A stretch of DNA of 64,000 bases, taken from NCBI RefSeq assembly GCF_011388215.1, contig NZ_CP049989.1:3100001-3164000 (forward strand), read 5' to 3'. Below the pieces are notes generated by a model. It saw only the letters and a program-made list of their open reading frames with translations. It was not told the origin of the DNA and searched no databases. Source of the stretch: Hydrogenophaga crocea. Lineage in GTDB: Bacteria > Pseudomonadota > Gammaproteobacteria > Burkholderiales > Burkholderiaceae_C. Position numbers and translations under genes: made by a program. Every line of letters starts with the position of its first letter. Within the stretch, counting starts at the first letter, position 1. Below, piece after piece: positions 57,774-64,000 of this stretch.

Positions 57774-58817
57774 ATGGACATCACCCAATTGCTGGCGTTC
57801 AGCGTCAAGAACAAGGCCTCCGACCTGCACCTGTCCGCCGGGCTGCCGCCCATGATACGGGTGCATGGCGACGTGCGGCGCATCAACGTGGAGCCGCTGG
57901 ACCACAAGGCCGTTCATGCCATGGTCTACGACATCATGAACGACAGCCAGCGCAAGCAGTACGAGGAGTTCATGGAATGCGACTTCTCGTTCGAGATCGA
58001 AGGCCTGGCGCGTTTCCGCGTCAACGCGTTCAACCAGAACCGCGGCGCGGGCGCCGTGTTCCGGACCATTCCGAGCAAGATCCTCACGCTCGAACAGCTC
58101 AACGCCCCCAAGATCTTCGCCGACCTGGCGCTGCGCCCGCGCGGCCTGGTGCTGGTCACCGGCCCCACGGGTTCGGGCAAGTCGACCACGTTGGCCGGCA
58201 TGATCAACCACCTCAATGAAACCGAGTACGGCCACATCCTCACGGTCGAAGACCCGGTGGAATTCGTGCACGACTCCAAGAAGTGCCTGGTGAACCAGCG
58301 CGAGGTGGGTCCGCACACGCTGAGCTTCTCGAACGCGCTGCGCTCGGCGCTGCGCGAAGACCCCGACGCCATCCTGGTGGGCGAGATGCGCGACCTCGAA
58401 ACCATCCGCCTGGCCATGACGGCCGCCGAAACCGGCCACCTGGTGTTCGGCACGCTGCACACCTCGAGCGCGGCCAAGACCATCGACCGCATCATCGACG
58501 TCTTCCCCGCCGAAGAAAAAGACATGGTGCGCGCGATGCTGTCGGAATCGCTGGTGGCCGTGATCTCGCAGACGCTGTGCAAGCTCAAGGACGGCAGCGG
58601 CCGCGTGGCCGCGCACGAAATCATGCTGGGCACCAGCGCCATCCGCAACCTGATCCGCGAGGCCAAGGTGGCGCAGATGTACTCGGCCATCCAGACCGGC
58701 AACAGCGTGGGCATGCAGACGCTCGACCAGAACCTGGCCGACCTCGTGCGGCGCAACGTGATCAGCGCGGCCGAGGCGCGCAGCAAGGCCAAGATCCCCG
58801 AGAACTTCCCCGGCTGA
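57774..58817 (+). CDS. pilT: type IV pilus retraction ATPase PilT
   Basis: Hexameric motor of 347 residues driving pilus retraction for twitching and DNA uptake. It has the PilT N-terminal domain (MDITQLLAFSVKNKASDLHL), Walker A GPTGSGKSTT, Asp box EDPVEFVH, Walker B VGEMRDLETI, His box GHLVFGTLHTSS and the AIRNLIRE motif needed for retraction. PilU follows after 28 bases. Confidence 0.96.
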   Translation: MDITQLLAFSVKNKASDLHLSAGLPPMIRVHGDVRRINVEPLDHKAVHAMVYDIMNDSQRKQYEEFMECDFSFEIEGLARFRVNAFNQNRGAGAVFRTIPSKILTLEQLNAPKIFADLALRPRGLVLVTGPTGSGKSTTLAGMINHLNETEYGHILTVEDPVEFVHDSKKCLVNQREVGPHTLSFSNALRSALREDPDAILVGEMRDLETIRLAMTAAETGHLVFGTLHTSSAAKTIDRIIDVFPAEEKDMVRAMLSESLVAVISQTLCKLKDGSGRVAAHEIMLGTSAIRNLIREAKVAQMYSAIQTGNSVGMQTLDQNLADLVRRNVISAAEARSKAKIPENFPG

Positions 58818-58845
58818 CACCCGACGCGACCGAGGCAGCACCACC

Positions 58846-59982
58846 ATGGAACGCGACCAGGCATCCAAGTTCATCAACGACCTGCTCAAGCTGATGCTGA
58901 GCCGGGGCGGCAGCGACCTGTTCATCACGGCCGACTTCCCGCCCGCCATCAAGGTCGACGGAGCGATCACCAAGGTCTCGCCGCAGCCGCTCACCGCGGG
59001 CCACACGCTCGCGCTGGCGCGTTCGATCATGAACGACAAGCAGGCCGCCGAATTCGAGCGCACCAAGGAGTGCAACTTCGCGATCTCGCCGCCCGCCATC
59101 GGCCGCTTCCGCTGCAACGCCTTCATCCAGCAGGGCAAGGTGGGCCTGGTGCTGCGCACGATTCCCGCCACGCTGCCCACCATCGACAAGCTCGGCCTGC
59201 CGCAGGTGCTCAAGGACGTGGTGATGTCCAAGCGCGGCCTGTGCATCCTGGTGGGCGCCACGGGCTCGGGCAAGTCCACCTCGCTCGCGGCCATGGTCGA
59301 CTGGCGCAACGAGAAATCGCACGGCCACATCGTCACGGTCGAAGACCCGATCGAGTTCGTGCACCCGCACAAGAATTGCGTGGTCACGCAGCGCGAGGTG
59401 GGCCTGGACACCGACAGCTGGGAGGCCGCGCTCAAGAACACGTTGCGCCAGGCGCCCGACGTGATCCTGATGGGCGAGATCCGCGACCGCGAAACCATGG
59501 AGCACGCGATCCAGTTCGCCGAAACCGGCCACCTGTGCCTGGCCACGCTGCACGCCAACAGCGCCAACCAGGCGCTCGACCGCATCATCAACTTCTTCCC
59601 CGAAGAGCGCCGGCCCCAGCTGCTCATGGACCTCTCGCTCAACCTGCGCGCGCTCATCTCGCAGCGCCTGGTGCCGCGGCAGGACAACAAGGGCCGCTAC
59701 GCCGCGGTCGAGATCCTGCTGAACTCGCCGCTCATCTCCGACCTGATCTTCAAGGGCGAGGTCGCCGAGATCAAGGAGGTGATGAAGAAGAGCACCAACA
59801 TCGGCATGCAGACCTTCGACCAGTCGCTGTTCGACGCCTTCGAAGCCAACCTCATCACCTACGAAGACGCACTGCGCAACGCCGACTCGCTCAACGATCT
59901 GCGGCTGCACATCAAGCTGCACAGCCAGCGCGCGAAGACCCTCGATCTCGCTGCCGGCACGGAGCACCTGACGATCGTCTGA
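58846..59982 (+). CDS. pilU: PilT-like retraction ATPase PilU
   Basis: Second pilus retraction ATPase, 378 residues. Walker A GATGSGKST, Asp box EDPIEFVH, Walker B MGEIRDRETM, His box GHLCLATLHANS. It has a slightly different N-terminus (MLSRGGSDLFITADFPPAIK) and a longer C-terminal tail than PilT. It supports PilT-driven retraction under load. It forms an operon with pilT; no terminator is visible after it. Confidence 0.95.
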   Translation: MERDQASKFINDLLKLMLSRGGSDLFITADFPPAIKVDGAITKVSPQPLTAGHTLALARSIMNDKQAAEFERTKECNFAISPPAIGRFRCNAFIQQGKVGLVLRTIPATLPTIDKLGLPQVLKDVVMSKRGLCILVGATGSGKSTSLAAMVDWRNEKSHGHIVTVEDPIEFVHPHKNCVVTQREVGLDTDSWEAALKNTLRQAPDVILMGEIRDRETMEHAIQFAETGHLCLATLHANSANQALDRIINFFPEERRPQLLMDLSLNLRALISQRLVPRQDNKGRYAAVEILLNSPLISDLIFKGEVAEIKEVMKKSTNIGMQTFDQSLFDAFEANLITYEDALRNADSLNDLRLHIKLHSQRAKTLDLAAGTEHLTIV

Positions 59983-59996
59983 GCCAGGCTGGGTAC

Positions 59997-60032
59997 CATC
60001 TCCGGGTTGCCAACAACACAACCCAGGAGATG
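59997..60032 (+). promoter_or_regulatory. hairpin covering the Shine-Dalgarno of the next gene
   Basis: Left arm CATCTCCGGGTTG (59997-60009), nine-base loop, right arm CAACCC-A-GGAGATG (60019-60032): thirteen base pairs with one bulged A. The right arm contains the AGGAG (60025-60029) that is placed for the TTG start at 60038. In RNA this would mask the ribosome site and could act as a thermosensor or ligand- or protein-controlled switch. A DNA operator is the alternative. Confidence 0.55.
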
Positions 60033-60037
60033 ACACC

Positions 60038-60931
60038 TTGAACGCCAAGACCTACGAACCCACGCCTGCCCGCCGCGTTGCCTTCCTGGGGCTGGGCGTC
60101 ATGGGCGGGCCGATGGCCGCCCACCTCGCCAAGGCCGGCCACCAGGTCACGGTCTACAACCGCACCGCTGCCAAGGCCGAGGCCTGGGCCAAGCAGCACG
60201 GCGGCGCCTTCAAGGCCACGCCGCGCGAGGCCGCCGCGGGCGCCGAGATCGTGTTCGCCTGCGTGGGCAACGACGACGACCTGCGCTCGATCACGCTCGG
60301 CGCCGACGGCGCCTTCGCGGGCATGCAGCCCGGCGCCATCTTCGTCGACCACACCACCGCCTCGGCCGACGTCGCGCGCGAGCTCTACGCCGCGGCCAAG
60401 GCCCTGGGCATCGCCTTCGTCGACGCGCCCGTCTCGGGCGGCCAGGCGGGCGCCGAGAACGGCCTGCTCACCGTCATGTGCGGCGGCGACGCACCCGCGT
60501 TCGACACCGTCAAGCCCGTGGCCATGGCCTTCTCGCGCGCGTTCACGCTCATGGGGGCGAGCGGCGCCGGCCAACTCACCAAGATGGTCAACCAGATTTG
60601 CATCGCGGGCCTGGTGCAGGGCCTGTCCGAGGCCATCGCCTTCGGTCAGAAGGCGGGGCTCGACATGAACCTCGTGCTCGACGTGATCGGCAAGGGCGCG
60701 GCCCAGAGCTGGCAGATGGACAACCGCGGCAAGACCATGGTGGCCGACCAGTTCAACTTCGGCTTCGCGGTCGACTGGATGCGCAAGGACCTGGGCCTGG
60801 TGCTCGACGAGGCCAAGCGCAACGGCGCCCGCCTGCCTGTGACGGCGCTGGTGGACCAGTTCTACGCCGACGTGCAGGCCATGGGCGGCGCGCGCTACGA
60901 CACCTCGAGCCTGATCAAGCGGCTGCGCTGA
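60038..60931 (+). CDS. 3-hydroxyisobutyrate dehydrogenase family oxidoreductase
   Basis: NAD(P)-dependent beta-hydroxyacid dehydrogenase of 297 residues. Rossmann motif FLGLGVMGGPMAAHL, substrate loop DAPVSGGQAGAENG, and catalytic lysine in GAGQLTKMVNQ. Candidates are 3-hydroxyisobutyrate dehydrogenase, tartronate semialdehyde reductase or glyoxylate/succinic semialdehyde reductase. The start is TTG at 60038: it has AGGAG eight bases upstream and there is no ATG between it and the Rossmann motif. An ATG at 60030 is out of frame. The SD lies inside a strong hairpin, so translation may be controlled. Confidence 0.88.
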   Translation: MNAKTYEPTPARRVAFLGLGVMGGPMAAHLAKAGHQVTVYNRTAAKAEAWAKQHGGAFKATPREAAAGAEIVFACVGNDDDLRSITLGADGAFAGMQPGAIFVDHTTASADVARELYAAAKALGIAFVDAPVSGGQAGAENGLLTVMCGGDAPAFDTVKPVAMAFSRAFTLMGASGAGQLTKMVNQICIAGLVQGLSEAIAFGQKAGLDMNLVLDVIGKGAAQSWQMDNRGKTMVADQFNFGFAVDWMRKDLGLVLDEAKRNGARLPVTALVDQFYADVQAMGGARYDTSSLIKRLR

Positions 60932-60943
60932 GCCGCGGCGCGC

Positions 60944-61630
60944 TCACTGGCGCGGCGCTTCGGTGCCGCTGCCAGTGCCGCCGCCCGTGCCGCTGGTGCC
61001 GGGCTGCGCGGCCGGTGCGGGCGCCAGGCGCTGCAGCTCTTCTTCGCTGAGCACCTCGAAGATGCGCACCACGCGCTGCACGCCGTCGGTGTTGCGCGCC
61101 ACCTCGGTCGCGCGGTCGGCCTCTTTCTGCGTCACGCGGCCCATGAGGTAGACCACGCCGTTGGCCGTGGTGACCTTGATGTTGGTCACGGGCAGGTCGC
61201 GCGCGTCCACAAAGCCCGCCTTCACGCGGCCGGTGATGAGCGAGTCGCTGGTGCGCTGCGACAGGCCGGGCGAGTTCATCACCTTGAGCTCGTTGACGAT
61301 GCTGCGCACGTTGTCCACGCCGGCCACGATCTTCTCGGCCTCGGCGCGCGTGGCCTCGCTGTTGACCTCGCCGGTGAGCAGCACCTGGCGGTTGTAGCTG
61401 TTCACGGACACGTTGGCGCGGCCGCCCAGGGTGTCGCGCAGGCGGTTGGCCGCGCGCAATTCGATCGCCTGGTCGTCGACCTGCGCGCCCGAGCTGCGCC
61501 GGTCCACGGCCATGAGCGTGCCCACGGCGGCGCCGCCGATCACCAGCGGTGCGCAGGCGGACATCAGGGTGGACAGCGCCACCGTGGCGAGCAGGGTGGT
61601 GCCGATGCGGGGCAGGCGTTTCAGGTTCAT
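60944..61630 (-). CDS. BON domain lipoprotein (DolP/YraP-like)
   Basis: Lipoprotein of 228 residues: leader with lipobox LMSAC (about residue 20-24), then two BON domains (about 50-115 and 125-195: NVSVNSYNRQVLLTGEVNSE and NIKVTTANGVVYLMGRVTQK) and a Gly/Thr-rich tail. This matches DolP/YraP, an outer-membrane-associated protein needed for envelope integrity. Its start overlaps the stop of the SIS gene upstream (ATGA), an arrangement like the enterobacterial yraN-diaA-yraP order. Confidence 0.9.
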   Translation of the reverse strand: MNLKRLPRIGTTLLATVALSTLMSACAPLVIGGAAVGTLMAVDRRSSGAQVDDQAIELRAANRLRDTLGGRANVSVNSYNRQVLLTGEVNSEATRAEAEKIVAGVDNVRSIVNELKVMNSPGLSQRTSDSLITGRVKAGFVDARDLPVTNIKVTTANGVVYLMGRVTQKEADRATEVARNTDGVQRVVRIFEVLSEEELQRLAPAPAAQPGTSGTGGGTGSGTEAPRQ

Positions 61631-62247
61631 GCGGGGTTCTCCGTGTCGGTCGAAAGGGCGTCGGGCAGGCCGAGCAACTGGGCGTCGAGCCCGTCGGCCA
61701 GGCAATGCAGCACCAGCAGCTGCAGTTCGAGCACGCGCGCTGCCTGCTCGTGCGGCACGCACAGGTGCACGTCGGTGTCGCGCATCAGCGGCGCGATGCG
61801 ACCGCCGCGCGCGCCGGTGACGGCGATGACGGTCATCTCGCGCTCGTGTGCGGCCTCAACGGCGGCCACCAGGTTGCCGGCCTGGCCGTCGGGGCTGATC
61901 ACCAGCAGCACGTCGCCGGCCTGGCCGAGCGCGTGCACCTGGCGCGCGAACACCTGGCGGCCATCGAAATCGGCCGCAATGCCGGTGATCACGGGGGCGT
62001 TGGACGCGAGCGCGAAGGCCGCCAGACCGGGCCGGTCGCGCTCGTGGCGGCCGACGATCTGGGCCGCGAACAGCTGCGCGAGCGCCGCGCCCGCGCCGTT
62101 GCCGCAACTGAGCAGCCGGCCGCCCCCCGTGAGGCCCGCGAGCAGGGCGGCCACGGCCGCCTCGATCAGGGGCGCGAGCGTGGGCGCGCTCTGGTACTTC
62201 AGGTCGGCGCTGTCGATGAACTGCTGCTGGATGCGCTGCAAGAGCAT
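61627..62247 (-). CDS. SIS domain protein, DiaA/GmhA-like
   Basis: Sugar isomerase-fold protein of 206 residues: RLLSCGNGAGAALAQLFAAQ, GIAADFDGRQVFARQV and VLLVISPDGQAGNLVAAVEAA. It is either a DiaA-type initiation factor that binds DnaA or a phosphoheptose isomerase. The gene order yraN-diaA-yraP of E. coli supports DiaA. It starts 28 bases after the yraN stop and its own stop overlaps the BON gene start. Confidence 0.85.
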   Translation of the reverse strand: MLLQRIQQQFIDSADLKYQSAPTLAPLIEAAVAALLAGLTGGGRLLSCGNGAGAALAQLFAAQIVGRHERDRPGLAAFALASNAPVITGIAADFDGRQVFARQVHALGQAGDVLLVISPDGQAGNLVAAVEAAHEREMTVIAVTGARGGRIAPLMRDTDVHLCVPHEQAARVLELQLLVLHCLADGLDAQLLGLPDALSTDTENPA

Positions 62248-62274
62248 GGGGCGATGATAGCGGCGGGGTTCGTA

Positions 62275-62670
62275 TCAAAAAGCGTCACCAGCATCGAAAG
62301 CGGCGCGCAACCATTGCGGCGCTTCATCGCCTTCGAACAGCACGGCGTCGAAGCGGCACCTGGGCGTGGACCGCATGCGCGCCAGAAAGTGCCGCGCCGC
62401 GAACACGATGCGCCGCCGCTTCACCGAACCGATGCTCGCGGCCGCGCCGCCGTGGTCGCCCGCGCGGCGCTGGCGCACCTCCACGAAGACCAGCGTGCCA
62501 TCGGGCTCCCGCATAATCAGGTCGACCTCGCCGCCCCCGCGCCCGGGGGTGCGGAAGTTGCGCATCACCAACTGCAGGCCGGCCCGGCTCAGCAGCGCCA
62601 GCGCCAGGTCTTCGGCCTGCCGCCCCAGGGCGGTCGGCGACGCCGGCGACGGCTTTTCATTGCCCCTCAC
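62275..62670 (-). CDS. yraN: YraN family (UPF0102) nuclease-like protein
   Basis: Protein of 131 residues with the endonuclease-like core of the UPF0102 family: GRQAEDLALALLSRAGL, GGGEVDLIMREPDGTLVFVEV (here the acid-E-x-K type site appears as D, and E-V-R in place of E-V-K) and RIVFAARHFLARM. Function unknown, possibly Holliday-junction or nucleic-acid processing. The start is GTG at 62670, whose complement CAC touches the GTG of rsmI on the other strand. Confidence 0.87.
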   Translation of the reverse strand: MRGNEKPSPASPTALGRQAEDLALALLSRAGLQLVMRNFRTPGRGGGEVDLIMREPDGTLVFVEVRQRRAGDHGGAAASIGSVKRRRIVFAARHFLARMRSTPRCRFDAVLFEGDEAPQWLRAAFDAGDAF

Positions 62671-62673
62671 GTG
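62668..62673. other. back-to-back divergent start codons (CACGTG)
   Basis: The palindrome CACGTG is at once the GTG start of yraN on the minus strand (62668-62670) and the GTG start of rsmI on the plus strand (62671-62673). There is no intergenic sequence, so promoter and ribosome-site information for each gene must lie within the coding part of the other. Confidence 0.6.
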
Positions 62674-63585
62674 TCACTCCCTTCGATCGATCTGCTCACC
62701 GCCGCGCGCCTGGCCGCGGGAGCCCAGCATTTTCCGAACGGGACGCTGTACCTGCTGGCCACCCCGATCGGAAATCGCGCAGACATCACATTTCGCGCGC
62801 TGCACCTGCTCGACCTGGCCGACGCCGTGGCCTGCGAGGACACGCGCCACACCGCCGCGCTGTTGCAGGCCTACGGCCTGCACAAGCCCCTGATCGCGGC
62901 GCACGAGCACAACGAGCGCGAGGCCGCGCAGGCCGTGATCGAGCGTTTGCGCCAGGGCCAGCGCGTGGCCTACGTGAGCGACGCCGGCACGCCCGGCCTG
63001 AGCGACCCGGGTGCGCGCCTGGTGGCCGAAGCCCGCGCCGCGGGCTTTCGCTGCGTGCCGCTGCCGGGCGCGAGCGCGCTGACCGCACTGCTCAGCGTGG
63101 CGGGCGAGGTGGCGGGCGAGGGCCGCTTTCGCTTCGCGGGCTTTCTGCCGCCCAAGGGTGCGGAGCGCGAGCGCGCGCTGCAGGCCATCGCGGCCAGCCC
63201 CGAGGCCTGCGCCCTGCTAGAGGCGCCGCACCGCATCGAGGCGCTCGCGGTCTCATTGGCCGCGCACCTGGGCCCGCGCGCGGTGACCGTCGGGCGCGAG
63301 CTCACCAAGCAGTTCGAAGAGGTGGACACCGTGGCCGCGGCCGCGCTGCCCGGCTGGCTCGCTGCCCACCCGCAGCGCACGCGCGGTGAATTCGCGCTGC
63401 TGGTGCACGCGCTCGCGCCCGGGCCCGCGTCCGAAGGCGAGGTGGATGCCGAGGCCCTGCGCGTGCTCGACACGCTGCTCGAGGAGTTGCCGCTGAAGTC
63501 GGCGGTGAAACTGGCCGCCCGCCTCACGGGCCGGCCGCGCAACGCGCTCTACGAGGCCGCGCTGGCGCGCAAACCCCAGGCCTGA
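62671..63585 (+). CDS. rsmI: 16S rRNA 2'-O-ribose C1402 methyltransferase
   Basis: SAM-dependent methyltransferase of 304 residues (tetrapyrrole methylase fold) that modifies C1402 in the ribosomal P site. Signature blocks: LYLLATPIGNRADITFRAL, ACEDTRHTAALLQAY, YVSDAGTPGLSDPGARLV, VPLPGASALTALLSVAG and VGRELTKQFEEV. GTG at 62671 gives the complete N-terminus and a length close to E. coli RsmI. Divergent from yraN with zero spacing. Confidence 0.92.
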   Translation: MSLPSIDLLTAARLAAGAQHFPNGTLYLLATPIGNRADITFRALHLLDLADAVACEDTRHTAALLQAYGLHKPLIAAHEHNEREAAQAVIERLRQGQRVAYVSDAGTPGLSDPGARLVAEARAAGFRCVPLPGASALTALLSVAGEVAGEGRFRFAGFLPPKGAERERALQAIAASPEACALLEAPHRIEALAVSLAAHLGPRAVTVGRELTKQFEEVDTVAAAALPGWLAAHPQRTRGEFALLVHALAPGPASEGEVDAEALRVLDTLLEELPLKSAVKLAARLTGRPRNALYEAALARKPQA

Positions 63586-63586
63586 G

Positions 63587-63898
63587 TCAGGGCTGGCGCG
63601 AGGGCCCGCGCGCGTCGGGAATCTCGCGCGCTTCCACGTCGACGACCTCGCCACGCGGCGCTGCGGCCGGCTGGCCCCAGCCGCCCTGGGCGAAGCGCTG
63701 CGAACGCTCGCGCATGCGCGCGAACAGCACCACGGGCGCCGGCTTGCGGCCCGTGAGCAGCGAAAACAGCGAGAGCCCGAGCACCGCCAGCAGCGAGGCG
63801 AGCAACAGGCTCAGCAGGAAGACCGCGGCGGCCAGGCCCAGCGCCAGGCGCAGCACGGTGCGGCCCAGGCGGCCCAGCAGATCGGCAACAGCGTTCAT
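63587..63898 (-). CDS. small membrane protein of unknown function
   Basis: Protein of 103 residues with one or two strongly hydrophobic segments (about 17-45: LALGLAAAVFLLSLLLASLLA and LGLSLFSLL), then a cytoplasmic or periplasmic tail with basic and Pro/Gly-rich residues and an acidic end (EVVDVEAREIPD). I do not recognise a domain. The start at 63898 (MNAVADLLGRL) is preferred over an upstream in-frame start at 63946. Convergent with rsmI, stop codons one base apart. Confidence 0.65.
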   Translation of the reverse strand: MNAVADLLGRLGRTVLRLALGLAAAVFLLSLLLASLLAVLGLSLFSLLTGRKPAPVVLFARMRERSQRFAQGGWGQPAAAPRGEVVDVEAREIPDARGPSRQP

Positions 63899-63935
63899 GG
63901 GTGACAGAGCGGTGTCAGGCACAGGAGTTCCGGCG

Positions 63936-64000
63936 ATGAAAAACACAGCACCCAGCTGCGGCCGGGCACTCGGCTTGCAAGCGCCGCCCGTCGGCGCCGC
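63936..64000 (+). CDS. possible gene start, cut by window edge
   Basis: ATG at 63936 is preceded by AGGAG at 63923-63927 and opens a frame (MKNTAPSCGRALG) that runs to the window edge. It is too short to identify. It would be divergent from the small membrane protein. Confidence 0.35.
   Translation, partial: MKNTAPSCGRALGLQAPPVGA

Noticed and set aside
60030..60041. Three-codon leader peptide ATG ACA CCT TGA
   Set aside because: The AGGAG sits directly against this ATG, too close for efficient initiation; mentioned only as part of the hairpin finding.

Overview
The window is about 64 kb of very GC-rich bacterial chromosome. The gene families (PhaM, DUF3567, DUF2846, the PilT/PilU pair, an RsmI/YraN divergent pair, an SSB ending in DDDIPF) and the codon use point to a betaproteobacterium of the order Burkholderiales, most likely family Comamonadaceae; this is inferred from gene content, not from a marker gene. 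About 58 genes cover nearly all of the sequence. I saw no tRNA, rRNA, insertion sequence, prophage or CRISPR array, and no gene-free gap longer than about 250 bases.

Left part (1-7100): an operon for a nitrogen-rich ureide. It holds the end of an AtzH/HpxZ-like gene, a complete BMP-type ABC transporter (binding protein, two permeases, double ATPase) and two different cysteine hydrolases resembling biuret hydrolase and triuret hydrolase. A GntR/FCD regulator follows. Genes overlap by 1-4 bases, so uptake and stepwise hydrolysis look co-translated. Next (7160-11916) comes a Fur-box-controlled iron cluster: imelysin, di-heme oxidoreductase, second imelysin, DUF1513.

Middle (11950-34750): CYTH/CHAD triphosphatase, a DUF4382 lipoprotein with an RcnB/CigR-like protein, uvrA, an MFS exporter, a CLC protein whose gating glutamate is glutamine, and ssb with a clear terminator. 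Then a LuxR-type response regulator and two tandem hybrid histidine kinases whose C-terminal 1.16 kb are almost identical. After these come proQ, an enoyl-CoA hydratase-phaM-FIST operon, a small DksA/TraR zinc-finger gene behind an FNR-type box, and a fumarylacetoacetate-hydrolase gene divergent from its probable IclR regulator.

Right part (34750-64000): AbrB-type transporter, ChaN lipoprotein, omega-aminotransferase, purU, a LysR regulator, a DUF2846 lipoprotein followed by two tandem paralogous secreted serine proteases, Hsp20, an FAD-linked oxidase, a six-PAS histidine kinase with a single-domain response regulator, a biotinyl-carboxyltransferase fusion, a PAS-GGDEF-EAL protein, a glutamine-synthetase-like ligase with a JmjC-type cupin, yggS, pilT, pilU, a 3-hydroxyisobutyrate-dehydrogenase-family gene whose Shine-Dalgarno lies in a strong hairpin, a BON lipoprotein, an SIS protein, yraN and rsmI.

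The observations I would follow first are the triuret/biuret operon, the homogenised tandem hybrid kinases, the E-to-Q CLC protein, the SD-sequestering hairpin at about 60,000, and the biotinyl-carboxyltransferase fusion.
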